Position numbers and translations under genes: made by a program
Source of the DNA: an uncultured Ruminococcus sp.
GTDB taxonomy: Bacteria > Bacillota > Clostridia > Oscillospirales > Ruminococcaceae
Length of the DNA: 5,734 nucleotides
Direction: 5' to 3'
Assembly (NCBI GenBank): GCA_947174085.1
Contig: CAMWHN010000148.1
Span: 1 to 5,734, forward strand
Shown here: in pieces, positions 1-5,734 of the stretch
Numbering within the stretch: position 1 is the stretch's first letter
Layout of the letters: every line of letters begins with the position of its first letter
Notes under the pieces: generated by a model
Database searches by the model: none
Told to the model about the DNA's origin: nothing
Seen by the model: only the letters and a program-made list of their open reading frames with translations

Positions 1-608
1 ATTATTTATATACCAAAGGCGAATATATTCCGGAACAAGAACAAAGTTTTTCACCGGCTTTATGCAATCGCATTGACAGAAACACAGAAGGATTAGTCAT
101 TTCTGCAAAAAATGCGGTTGCCTTAAGAGCCATGAACGAAGCAATTCGTCTGCGACAAGTACAAAAACAGTATCTTGCCATTACAGAAAAACCACTCCCA
201 AAACGACAAGATACTTGTATTGCATGGCTTAAAAAAAATGCAAAATATAATCAAGTAAATATTTTAAATTATGCGCCTGATAAAACTTGGCAAAAAATCT
301 GTACCCAATATGAAATTTTAGCCCAACATGACCAGAAACAACTTGTTAAAATTAATTTACTAACAGGGCGAACCCATCAAATCCGTGCGCACTTGGCTTA
401 TTTACATGCGCCTTTGCTAGGTGAAAAAAAATATTCTTCTGAATCTAAAACAAAAACAAAATCTGTATCTTATCAATGCTTATGTGCGTATCAAATTTCA
501 TTTTCAGGGCTGACATCACCGGATTTGCAATATCTTGAAAATATAAAAATTACTGCACCTGTACCCGAATTTGTGAAAATTTACTTTCCAGAAATTAAAA
601 ATTTATAA
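1..608 (+). CDS. RluA/RluD-family 23S rRNA pseudouridine synthase, 5' end cut off by the window
   Basis: Isomerises selected uridines to pseudouridine in structured RNA, in this family mostly 23S rRNA, in the cytoplasm. The frame is open from base 3 with no start codon, giving 201 visible residues. Family members are about 300 residues, so roughly 100 N-terminal residues (usually an S4-like RNA-binding domain and the start of the catalytic fold) lie outside the window. Seen: the catalytic motif NRIDRNTEGL, with the expected nucleophile Asp at bases 75-77; the conserved Tyr of KQYLAI at 171-173; and the substrate-binding motif TGRTHQIRAHLA starting at 363, followed by PLLGEKKY. The common form of the first motif has Gly or Ser where this protein has Glu (NTEG). 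The wording around it, for example GEYIPEQ and ALCNRIDRNT, is that of clostridial RluA-like enzymes. The internal ATG at 132 is not the start because the catalytic Asp precedes it. Family assignment is firm; the target uridine and exact subfamily (RluA, RluC or RluD type) cannot be told. Confidence 0.93.
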   Translation, partial: YLYTKGEYIPEQEQSFSPALCNRIDRNTEGLVISAKNAVALRAMNEAIRLRQVQKQYLAITEKPLPKRQDTCIAWLKKNAKYNQVNILNYAPDKTWQKICTQYEILAQHDQKQLVKINLLTGRTHQIRAHLAYLHAPLLGEKKYSSESKTKTKSVSYQCLCAYQISFSGLTSPDLQYLENIKITAPVPEFVKIYFPEIKNL

Positions 609-613
609 TTTTT
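597..613. repeat. AT-only inverted repeat over the two convergent stop codons
   Basis: Arms AAAAATT (597-603) and AATTTTT (607-613) flank a 3-nt centre. The stop codons of the pseudouridine synthase (606-608, +) and of ligA (603-605, -) both lie in it, inside the palindrome TTATAA. The arms contain no G or C, so the hairpin would be weak. It could act as a poor two-way terminator, or it may be simple AT-rich sequence. No better terminator for either gene was seen nearby. Confidence 0.35.
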
Positions 614-2585
614 CTAAAAATTCTGTTTCGCTTAGAATTTTAATATTTAATTCCTGTGCTTTTGTGAGTTTACTTCCAGCATCTTCTCCGGCAATGACAT
701 AATCTGTTTTTTTAGAAACAGAACTTGCTATTTTACCACCAACAGCTTCAATGCGTTGTTTAGCTTCACTGCGTTTCATACTGGAAAGTGTTCCAGTTAA
801 TACAATCGTTTTTGCACTGAAAAAATGACTGGAAACAACTTGTTTTTTCTCGTATTGCATAGTAAGACCTGCTGATTTGAGTTTTTCTAATAAATTCTGT
901 ACAGAATTACTATGCAATGCTTGATATAAATTATTTGCCATGATTTCACCAAAGCCATCTATTACCGCAATTTCTTCTTTATTTGCTTTGAGAATTTCGT
1001 CCAGAGAGCCAAAATATTCACAAAGCAATTTTGCAGCTTTTTGTCCAATATTACGAATGCCCAATGCAAAAATAACTCTATCCAAAGGCATGGTTTTAGA
1101 ATTTTCAATAGCACGCAATAAATTTTCAGCAGATTTGTCTTTAAAACCGTCTAAAACCAGAAGCTGTTCTTTTGTTAAAGCATATAAATCTGACGCATCT
1201 TGTACTAATTTTTTATTTAATAACGCTGTAATAATTGCTGTTCCTAAGCCATCAATATTCATAGCGTCTCTGGACGCAAAATGCACTAATTGTTTATGCA
1301 ACTGTGCCGGACAAGAAATATTAGGACAACGCAATACAGCCTCACCTTCATCACGAATTGCTTTTGTTCCGCAAACTGGACAACAGTCCGGCAATTGATA
1401 TGGCACAGCATGATTTTCATGCGCAATGCTTTTTACAACTTCTGGAATAATATCGCCGGCTTTTCTGACAATAATTTTATCACCAATACAAATATTTTTT
1501 TCTGTAATAAAATCTTGATTATGCAGAACAGCTCTGGAAACACTTGTACCAGCTAACATAATTTTATCAAAAATAGCAACTGGTGTCAATGCGCCAGTCC
1601 GTCCGACATTGACTTCAATTTCACGCAAGATAGTTTCTTTTTCTTCTGGAGGAAATTTATAAGCAATTGCCCATTTTGGTGTTTTAGACGTTCCGCCTAT
1701 GATTTCACGCTGTTCTAAATTATTTATTTTTATCACAACGCCGTCAATATCATAAGCTAAATCTTGACGAGAATCGCCAATTACTTGAATTGCCTGTATA
1801 ATTTCATCTGCTGTATGACAAATACTTCTGCCAGAAATTACATGAAATCCGGATTGTTCTAAAAATTTTAAACTTTCGTCATGTGTTTCAAATATTTTTC
1901 CTTCACAGCGTTGTAAATTAAATATTAAAATATCTAATTTTCTTTTGGCTGTAATATGAGAATATTTTTGTCTTAGAGAACCGGCAGCGGCATTTCTAGG
2001 ATTTTTGAACACCTGTTCTTCATTTTCTTCTTGTTGTTTCACAAGCTTATAAAATTGCTCTCTCGGCATATAGACTTCTCCTCTGACTTCTAGCAAAGGC
2101 AAAGAATTTTTCAATACTAACGGAATTGTTCTAATTGTTTTTAAATTTTCTGTGACATCTTCACCAGTAAAGCCATCACCTCTAGTAGAACCTAATATAA
2201 ATTTTCCGTCATGATATTCCAACGAAACAGATAAGCCATCAATTTTGGGTTCTACGCTGAATACAGCATTTGGAAAATTTTCTTGACAGCGAGTGACAAA
2301 ATTGCTGACTTGTGCAAAATCAAATACATCTTGTAAGCTTTGCATTTGTACAATGTGTTCAACTTTTTGAAATTGGTTTGATACACTGCCACCAACACGC
2401 TGTGTAGGGGATTGTGGTGACAGCAAATCCGGAAACTGTGTTTCTAAATCTGCAAGTTCATGCATGAGTGTATCATATGTGAAATCATCTACACTTGGAT
2501 TATCTAACATATAATATTCATATTCGTATTTTCTTAACAGCGTATGCAATTCTTGTACACGCTGTTCTGCTTGTTCATGATGCAT
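603..2585 (-). CDS. ligA: NAD-dependent DNA ligase LigA
   Basis: Seals nicks in DNA during replication and repair using NAD+, via an enzyme-AMP intermediate; essential in most bacteria. The 660 residues match the usual 660-670. Domains in order: Ia, about 1-70, with the NAD-binding pattern YYMLDNPSVDDFTYDTL; adenylation domain, about 70-315, with nucleophile Lys114 in VEPKIDGL, then TRGDGFTGEDVT (134-145), NPRNAAAGSLRQ (195-206), DGVVIK (281-286) and KWAIAYKFP (304-312); OB domain, about 316-400; Cys4 zinc finger with Cys402, Cys405, Cys420 and Cys425; helix-hairpin-helix domain, about 435-575; BRCT domain, about 588-660, with VLTGTL and KKTDYVIAGEDAGSKL. All expected motifs are present. A small oddity is QMQSL at 80-84, where many LigA proteins read PMLSL or PMESL. 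The ATG start is supported by GGGAGG 6 nt upstream and by its own promoter. The gene appears monocistronic; pcrA, a frequent partner of ligA, is not visible beside it. Confidence 0.98.
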   Translation of the reverse strand: MHHEQAEQRVQELHTLLRKYEYEYYMLDNPSVDDFTYDTLMHELADLETQFPDLLSPQSPTQRVGGSVSNQFQKVEHIVQMQSLQDVFDFAQVSNFVTRCQENFPNAVFSVEPKIDGLSVSLEYHDGKFILGSTRGDGFTGEDVTENLKTIRTIPLVLKNSLPLLEVRGEVYMPREQFYKLVKQQEENEEQVFKNPRNAAAGSLRQKYSHITAKRKLDILIFNLQRCEGKIFETHDESLKFLEQSGFHVISGRSICHTADEIIQAIQVIGDSRQDLAYDIDGVVIKINNLEQREIIGGTSKTPKWAIAYKFPPEEKETILREIEVNVGRTGALTPVAIFDKIMLAGTSVSRAVLHNQDFITEKNICIGDKIIVRKAGDIIPEVVKSIAHENHAVPYQLPDCCPVCGTKAIRDEGEAVLRCPNISCPAQLHKQLVHFASRDAMNIDGLGTAIITALLNKKLVQDASDLYALTKEQLLVLDGFKDKSAENLLRAIENSKTMPLDRVIFALGIRNIGQKAAKLLCEYFGSLDEILKANKEEIAVIDGFGEIMANNLYQALHSNSVQNLLEKLKSAGLTMQYEKKQVVSSHFFSAKTIVLTGTLSSMKRSEAKQRIEAVGGKIASSVSKKTDYVIAGEDAGSKLTKAQELNIKILSETEFLEKL

Positions 2586-2591
2586 AAAAAA

Positions 2592-2597
2592 CCTCCC
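2592..2597 (-). promoter_or_regulatory. Ribosome binding site of ligA
   Basis: GGGAGG on the - strand, separated by six T residues from the ATG at 2583-2585. The spacing is near optimal and fixes the ligA start. Confidence 0.85.
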
Positions 2598-2620
2598 ATA
2601 TCATTTAGCATTATAATATT

Positions 2621-2649
2621 ATTATATCATATTTTTTCAGATATTGCAA
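2621..2649 (-). promoter_or_regulatory. Sigma-A type promoter of ligA
   Basis: On the - strand, a -35 box TTGCAA (2644-2649; four of six match TTGACA) is followed by a 17-bp spacer and a perfect -10 box TATAAT (2621-2626). A TG one base before the -10 makes it an extended -10. Transcription would start near 2614, giving a leader of about 28 nt that ends in the ligA ribosome binding site. A second TATAAT lies at 2610-2615 but has no good -35 partner. Confidence 0.75.
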
Positions 2650-2721
2650 GTGGTGATTTCTTCTCGTGTGTATTCTTTTTTTCAATAATTCTGATTTGAA
2701 AGCAAGGACTTTTTTAACAAG

Positions 2722-2751
2722 CTAAGGCAATCTTTTTACAGATTGCCTTAG
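2722..2751 (-). terminator. Perfect 12-bp hairpin after the ABC operon; probable but atypical terminator
   Basis: Arms CTAAGGCAATCT (2722-2733) and AGATTGCCTTAG (2740-2751) are perfectly complementary with a 6-nt loop. The hairpin begins 4 nt beyond the stop codon of the small permease, where a terminator is expected. However, the - strand continues CTTGTTAAAAAA after the stem, which is not a U-tract. The + strand continues ATTATTATTTTTT, which is better. It may therefore terminate + strand (antisense) transcripts more efficiently, or act on the operon message as a 3'-end stabilising hairpin. Confidence 0.6.
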
Positions 2752-2755
2752 ATTA

Positions 2756-3370
2756 TTATTTTTTAATAAATTTTAAATAAATAAAAGCTAAAATAATTAA
2801 TAATAATGCTGTGCCTAATAACCAGTATTTTTCTTGAAAACTGCCTGCTGACATAGAAAATAAATACCAGTGGTTTAATTCTTTTTTCATGGCGAAATTT
2901 GCAATATAATAAATCATCGCTATCATATAGCCTAGAATAACATTATTGCTGATTCCAGAAGCACAAAATCCCAATGTACCCAAAAATAATGCAGAACTAA
3001 AACCGCCTATAAAATGCTGAATATTCACTTGACTTTCAGAATAACGCATAATGAATACAAATATTCCAAATAGCAAAGCAAGAAAAAATATAGCATATAA
3101 TAATCTTATCAAGCAAACGAATAAATAATCTATTTTTTTAGAACGAATTAAATCACGAAGATTTTCATTTTGTTCAGGCAGAAAAATAGGTGTTAATAAG
3201 ATAATTCCAGTCAGTGATAAAAACATTTCCAATGGTCTGGAAGCGTTTATTGCATTTAAAGAAGAAATCCCATATGACACAGGTGTCACACATGCAAGAA
3301 ATATTGCTAATACGAAATGTGGTAAAAAATGATGCTTTAGATTACTTTTTAAAATTAGGTTGAAATCCAT
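2756..3370 (-). CDS. Small ABC-2 type transporter permease, six predicted helices
   Basis: Hydrophobic 204-residue protein with about six membrane segments: roughly 17-37, 47-65, 82-108, 121-141, 143-162 and 182-202. It ends in a basic tail (KFIKK). The short basic stretch NLRDLIRSKKIDYLF (70-84) before the third helix resembles the cytoplasmic coupling region of ABC-2 permeases, which contacts the ATPase. It is the last gene of the ATPase-permease-permease operon and probably pairs with the larger permease to form the channel. Its ATG overlaps the end of the preceding gene by 29 nt. The ribosome binding site is weak (AAAGGGTG, 3377-3384, 6 nt from the ATG) and lies inside that gene, so translation is probably coupled. 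The next Met is residue 49, which would delete the first helix, so this start is preferred. No specific family name or substrate is recognised; the permease role rests on topology and neighbours. Confidence 0.8.
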   Translation of the reverse strand: MDFNLILKSNLKHHFLPHFVLAIFLACVTPVSYGISSLNAINASRPLEMFLSLTGIILLTPIFLPEQNENLRDLIRSKKIDYLFVCLIRLLYAIFFLALLFGIFVFIMRYSESQVNIQHFIGGFSSALFLGTLGFCASGISNNVILGYMIAMIYYIANFAMKKELNHWYLFSMSAGSFQEKYWLLGTALLLIILAFIYLKFIKK

Positions 3371-4580
3371 TTATAACACCCTTTCGCTTTAGTTCATAAA
3401 TAAACACTGTGAATACGATAATTACAATAGCCAGAACCGTGAAAAAAATGCGATTAAATACAATATTATGCCATTGTGCATAAAAAATATCTTGCTCCAT
3501 TAAACTATTATGACGCATCACAAGCGTAAATTTTCCAATACTGCCTGATAAATCGCTTATTCCCAACGCACTATGAAACCACCATGCACCCTGTGCAAAA
3601 ATTGCTAATAATCCTGAATAATTTGTAATTAACATGCCTATTGCGGAAACTATCATAATATTGGGCAAAAGCCAACCAAGCATATATTGATACATCACAA
3701 AATGATTTAAATTTTTATCTGGATAAATGCTTTTGACTTGAGCATTTGCTAAAATAGCCGTTAGAATAATAGGCAATAATAAACAAATTACTAATGCAAA
3801 ATATCTGGTAAAGATTAATTTCACAGAAGAAATCGGTCTGGAATAAATTAAATCTTGCATACGGGATTTTTTATCTTGATTTAAGAAACTAACTACTACA
3901 AATATTGGCAAAATTGACAGGAAAATTCCCATATAATCGCAATATAATCTGGCATAGCCTTTGATTAAATTATCTTCCTGCATAAATTCTTCATATTCTG
4001 CCAGAGCATCTTCAAGCGTTTTCGGCACAAGAGAAAAATTACCTAGAATAAATGCATCACAATAATCAGAACCACCACCAATAATTTTATCTACTTCTCG
4101 CATTAATTCCCGAAATCTTTCATAACTTAAATTTTCAGGAATATCAAATTCCAGTGTATTTGCTTCTTGATAAGTCACTTGTCCATTTTCGTCCACAAGA
4201 TAGCCGCCCTCTGCATAATCTTCAAAACTATTTAATTCTTCTGGAGTAATGCCAGATAATTCAAAAATAATTTCAGCGACTTGATTTTTTTGCTTTTCTT
4301 TTAAGCGAACATTTTTATAAAATCCAACCGGATATGCTTTAAAACTGCCACTTAAATATTCGTTGATTAATCCCTTAATTGCATTTGGCATGACAATTTC
4401 GGGGTCTTCTTTTATCACATAACCAAATTCATTAATACCCGGTCTATTTTGTGCAGGCTTTGTTTTGGGTTCTGAACAATCATTATGAAATTGCGTAAAA
4501 TAAAATAAAATCATCACAGCACAATAAATTAAAAATACAATGGAAAATATAATTTTCTTACATTCTTTGAAAAATAACAT
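3342..4580 (-). CDS. Large ABC-2 type transporter permease with an extracytoplasmic domain
   Basis: A 412-residue membrane protein, probably the main channel subunit of the exporter. Helix 1 spans about 10-30. A hydrophilic, acidic region of about 185 residues (31-215) follows and should lie outside the membrane. Then come five helices at about 216-234, 258-280, 298-318, 320-340 and 376-395, and a basic cytoplasmic tail. After helix 2, DKKSRMQDLIYSRPISSVKL (236-255) is the classic ABC-2 coupling segment (charged stretch, then S-x-P-I-S) that docks on the ATPase. A first helix followed by a long external loop is common in permeases of bacitracin- or lantibiotic-type and ABC-2 exporters of Bacillota; the loop may recognise substrate. 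The start is set by AGGAGGTGAT 5 nt upstream of the ATG. The ATG overlaps the ATPase stop codon by one base (TAATG). No signal peptidase site or catalytic motif is evident in the loop. Substrate unknown. Confidence 0.85.
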   Translation of the reverse strand: MLFFKECKKIIFSIVFLIYCAVMILFYFTQFHNDCSEPKTKPAQNRPGINEFGYVIKEDPEIVMPNAIKGLINEYLSGSFKAYPVGFYKNVRLKEKQKNQVAEIIFELSGITPEELNSFEDYAEGGYLVDENGQVTYQEANTLEFDIPENLSYERFRELMREVDKIIGGGSDYCDAFILGNFSLVPKTLEDALAEYEEFMQEDNLIKGYARLYCDYMGIFLSILPIFVVVSFLNQDKKSRMQDLIYSRPISSVKLIFTRYFALVICLLLPIILTAILANAQVKSIYPDKNLNHFVMYQYMLGWLLPNIMIVSAIGMLITNYSGLLAIFAQGAWWFHSALGISDLSGSIGKFTLVMRHNSLMEQDIFYAQWHNIVFNRIFFTVLAIVIIVFTVFIYELKRKGVINGFQPNFKK

Positions 4581-5476
4581 TAAATATCACCTCCTGCCAC
4601 TACGCAACCATGACAAAATAAACAATACATATAAGCATCTTCTAAATTCGGTTCTGTTGGCAAAACACCTTGTAAATCTGGTTTATTTTCTGAAATCATT
4701 CTGACAGTGCTATATCCTCCTTGCACAAGCATTCCTGTTACAATATATTGCTTTTTAATTTGGGACAAATATTTTTTATTAATATTCGCTGTGAAAACTT
4801 TTTTTTCTGCATTTTTTAATAATTCAGAAACAGTGCCTTTCCACAAAATTTCCCCCTCATTCATGATAGCAATCTGTTCGCAAGTTGCTTCCACATCACC
4901 AACAATATGTGTGGATAAAATAACAATTCGTTCTTCTGCGACTTCGCATAGCAAATTACGAAATCTAATGCGTTCTTCTGGGTCAAGTCCTGCTGTTGGT
5001 TCATCAACAATTAATACTTTGGGGTCATGTAATAAAGCTTGTGCAATGCCTAATCTTCGTTTCATACCGCCTGACAAAGCTTTGACTTTTTTATGCTGAT
5101 GTTCTGTTAAATTGACACGCTTCAGCAATAATTCCATTCGTTCTTTTCTAAGCGTTTTGTTCATGCCTGACAATACACCCAAATACTCTAAACTTTCTTT
5201 GACCGTCATAGTCGGATACATAGAAAAATCTTGTGGCAAATAGCCAATCATACCTCTGATTTCTTTTGCATGTTCCACAGGCACACCACAAATAGTAATT
5301 TTTCCACTATTGGCATGATGCAGAGTCGCAAGCGTTTTCATCAGTGTCGTTTTTCCTGCACCGTTACGACCAAGCAAGCCAAACATACCTTGATGAATCA
5401 CAAGATTTATGTCTTTTAAGGCTTGTTTCTTGCCGTAAAACTTGTTGACATTTTGAATTTCAATTTTGTTGTTCAT
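4580..5476 (-). CDS. ABC-2 type exporter ATP-binding protein
   Basis: Cytoplasmic nucleotide-binding subunit (298 residues) that would hydrolyse ATP to drive export through the two downstream permeases. Seen: Walker A GRNGAGKTT (36-44, Lys42), Q-loop Gln82 in YLPQDFSMYP, signature LSGGMKRR (134-141), Walker B VLIVDEP (154-160, Glu159), D-loop GLD (163-165) and H-switch His190 in STH. All catalytic residues are intact. The sequence belongs to the COG1131 (CcmA/BcrA-like) group. Walker A has Arg where Pro is common (GPNG). The start at ATG 5474-5476 is chosen because AAAGGA lies 8 nt upstream and the protein then begins directly with the ABC fold. An upstream TTG at 5546-5548 would read through a terminator hairpin. 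After the usual family end (EPNLEDAYMY), the protein runs on with a Cys-rich tail, C-x2-C-x2-C at 285-291, whose last codons are the next gene's Shine-Dalgarno sequence. Substrate (drug, peptide or other) not determinable. Confidence 0.95.
   Translation of the reverse strand: MNNKIEIQNVNKFYGKKQALKDINLVIHQGMFGLLGRNGAGKTTLMKTLATLHHANSGKITICGVPVEHAKEIRGMIGYLPQDFSMYPTMTVKESLEYLGVLSGMNKTLRKERMELLLKRVNLTEHQHKKVKALSGGMKRRLGIAQALLHDPKVLIVDEPTAGLDPEERIRFRNLLCEVAEERIVILSTHIVGDVEATCEQIAIMNEGEILWKGTVSELLKNAEKKVFTANINKKYLSQIKKQYIVTGMLVQGGYSTVRMISENKPDLQGVLPTEPNLEDAYMYCLFCHGCVVAGGDI
4586..4595 (-). promoter_or_regulatory. Full-length Shine-Dalgarno of the large permease, inside the ATPase gene
   Basis: AGGAGGTGAT on the - strand matches the 16S rRNA anti-Shine-Dalgarno over ten bases; the gap from AGGAGG to the ATG is 9 nt. 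It lies in the last codons of the ATPase gene, where it encodes Gly-Gly-Asp. Together with the TAATG stop/start overlap it indicates strong, possibly coupled translation of the permease. Confidence 0.85.
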
Positions 5477-5484
5477 GAAATCAA

Positions 5485-5490
5485 TCCTTT
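5485..5490 (-). promoter_or_regulatory. Ribosome binding site of the ABC ATPase gene
   Basis: AAAGGA on the - strand, 8 nt before the ATG at 5474-5476. It decides the start of the ATPase and is separated by a single G from the U-tract of the terminator at 5492-5529. Confidence 0.75.
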
Positions 5491-5491
5491 C

Positions 5492-5529
5492 AAAAAAATA
5501 GTAGCATAGCCTTTCAGCTATGCTACTAT
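5492..5529 (-). terminator. Intrinsic terminator directly before the ABC operon
   Basis: On the - strand, a perfect 13-bp stem (ATAGTAGCATAGC and GCTATGCTACTAT, + strand positions 5498-5510 and 5517-5529) with a 6-nt loop is followed by seven T residues. This is a textbook Rho-independent terminator for transcripts heading into the operon. It ends 1 nt before the ATPase ribosome binding site, so it is either an attenuator in the operon leader or the terminator of an upstream gene that the operon's transcription must cross. I found no convincing alternative antiterminator pairing upstream. Confidence 0.8.
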
Positions 5530-5540
5530 GATACATCATA
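5527..5540. promoter_or_regulatory. Possible operator dyad (TATGAT-AC-ATCATA)
   Basis: Two perfect 6-bp arms around a 2-bp centre, directly upstream of and slightly overlapping the leader terminator. Size and position suit a repressor binding site, and ABC-2 operons of Bacillota are often controlled by GntR-type regulators. No regulator gene is visible, and short AT-rich dyads arise easily by chance. The right arm ATCATA is also TATGAT on the - strand, a near-consensus -10 box, but I see no matching -35. Confidence 0.25.
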
Positions 5541-5575
5541 ATTTTCAATTTTTTAGTCTAATTTTATAGGCATAA

Positions 5576-5605
5576 ATTAGAATCTTGCTTCATAATTTTC
5601 TGCAA
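5576..5605 (-). promoter_or_regulatory. Weak candidate promoter upstream of the ABC operon
   Basis: On the - strand, TTGCAG (5600-5605) is separated by 18 bp from TCTAAT (5576-5581). TCTAAT has a C at the highly conserved second position of the -10 box, so the match is poor. A transcript from here would begin around 5569 and carry the whole terminator hairpin in its leader. It is listed only because no better promoter is visible between the right window edge and the operon. Confidence 0.18.
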
Positions 5606-5734
5606 ATGCTAGTGACGCTGGACATTTTTCATATGTATATTAGATATTTGGTGTTTTTCCTTTGGAAAAATCTATGTTTATGTCTTTTGTTTTTCCAGAT
5701 AAGGTTTCTTGGTGCAGCCCTGGCTGTCCTGAAA
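5577..5734 (-). pseudogene. Possible 3' end of a gene on the - strand, with an in-frame stop (tentative)
   Basis: One - strand frame is open from the window edge to a TAA at 5640-5642 (30 visible residues, hydrophilic, ending SKGKTPNI). It then continues in the same frame for 20 codons to a second TAA at 5577-5579, ending AFAENYEARF. The 20-codon stretch has only two G or C bases in third positions against nine in each of the first and second, the pattern expected of a real gene in AT-rich DNA. It could be the end of a gene with a nonsense mutation, an intact gene ending at 5640, or chance. The + strand is also open here from 5644 to the edge (with an ATG at 5674), so coding sense is not settled. 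No family is recognised. Confidence 0.3.

Noticed and set aside
132..608. Start of the pseudouridine synthase at the internal ATG at 132
   Set aside because: The frame is open to the window edge, and the catalytic NRIDRNT motif lies before this ATG, so the gene begins outside the window.
617..641. Hairpin AAAATTCT / AGAATTTT in the 3' end of ligA as a terminator for the pseudouridine synthase
   Set aside because: Eight mostly A-T pairs, lies in coding sequence, and lacks a clean T-run; indistinguishable from background.
940..1556. Two + strand open frames inside ligA
   Set aside because: They lie wholly antisense to an intact, motif-complete ligA, have no family features and no ribosome binding sites worth noting.
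4707..5419. Two + strand open frames opposite the ABC ATPase
   Set aside because: They are antisense to the conserved ATPase motifs and have Cys/Ser-rich shadow-type composition.
5477..5548. A longer ATPase starting at the TTG at 5546-5548 (24 more residues)
   Set aside because: The extension is translated from the terminator hairpin and its U-tract, has no ribosome binding site, and precedes the normal N-terminus of the ABC fold. The ATG at 5474-5476 has AAAGGA at good spacing.
5558..5580. AT-rich hairpin (arms CTAA-TTTAT type with one bulged A) on the - strand before the operon
   Set aside because: Nine AT-only pairs with a bulge and no following U-tract; too weak to call a terminator or riboswitch part.
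5653..5696. Short repeats of GTTTTTCC (5653-5660 and 5689-5696) and a TTTTTCC/GGAAAAA hairpin
   Set aside because: Only two 8-bp copies in AT-rich DNA and a 7-bp stem; not a CRISPR array or meaningful repeat family.
5674..5734. A possible + strand gene starting at ATG 5674 and leaving the window
   Set aside because: Only 20 codons are visible, with a weak GGA as ribosome binding site and no promoter. The opposite strand is equally or more gene-like, so it is not called.

Overview
The window is AT-rich (G+C roughly one third by eye) with strong AGGAGG-type ribosome binding sites. It carries a four-Cys zinc-finger NAD-dependent DNA ligase and a pseudouridine synthase with the wording typical of Clostridia (ALCNRIDRNT, YLYTKGEY). 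Together these point to a low-GC Gram-positive bacterium, most likely a clostridial Bacillota member. The species cannot be told from the sequence alone.

Layout from left to right. (1) Bases 1-608, + strand: the C-terminal two thirds of an RluA/RluD-type 23S rRNA pseudouridine synthase, cut by the left window edge. (2) Bases 603-2585, - strand: a complete ligA gene, convergent with the first gene and sharing its stop region. A clear promoter (TTGCAA, 17 bp, TATAAT) and ribosome binding site lie at 2592-2649. (3) Bases 2586-2755: a gene-free gap holding the ligA promoter and a perfect 12-bp hairpin just after the transporter operon. (4) Bases 2756-5476, - strand: a compact three-gene ABC-2 exporter operon in the order ATPase, large permease with an extracytoplasmic domain, small six-helix permease. 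The genes overlap by 1 and 29 nt, which suggests translational coupling. (5) Bases 5477-5734: the leader of the operon. It contains a strong intrinsic terminator whose U-tract lies 1 nt before the ATPase Shine-Dalgarno sequence, plus possible traces of a decayed or ended gene on the - strand.

How the genes work together: the pseudouridine synthase and ligase are unrelated housekeeping genes that merely meet tail to tail. The three transporter genes should form one machine, in which two ATPase copies power a heterodimeric membrane channel. The substrate is not shown by anything in the window, as no peptide precursor, kinase or regulator is visible. The most interesting point is the terminator placed immediately before the operon's first ribosome binding site, which leaves little room for a promoter and suggests attenuation or read-through control. 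I found no convincing evidence for a wholly new type of system.
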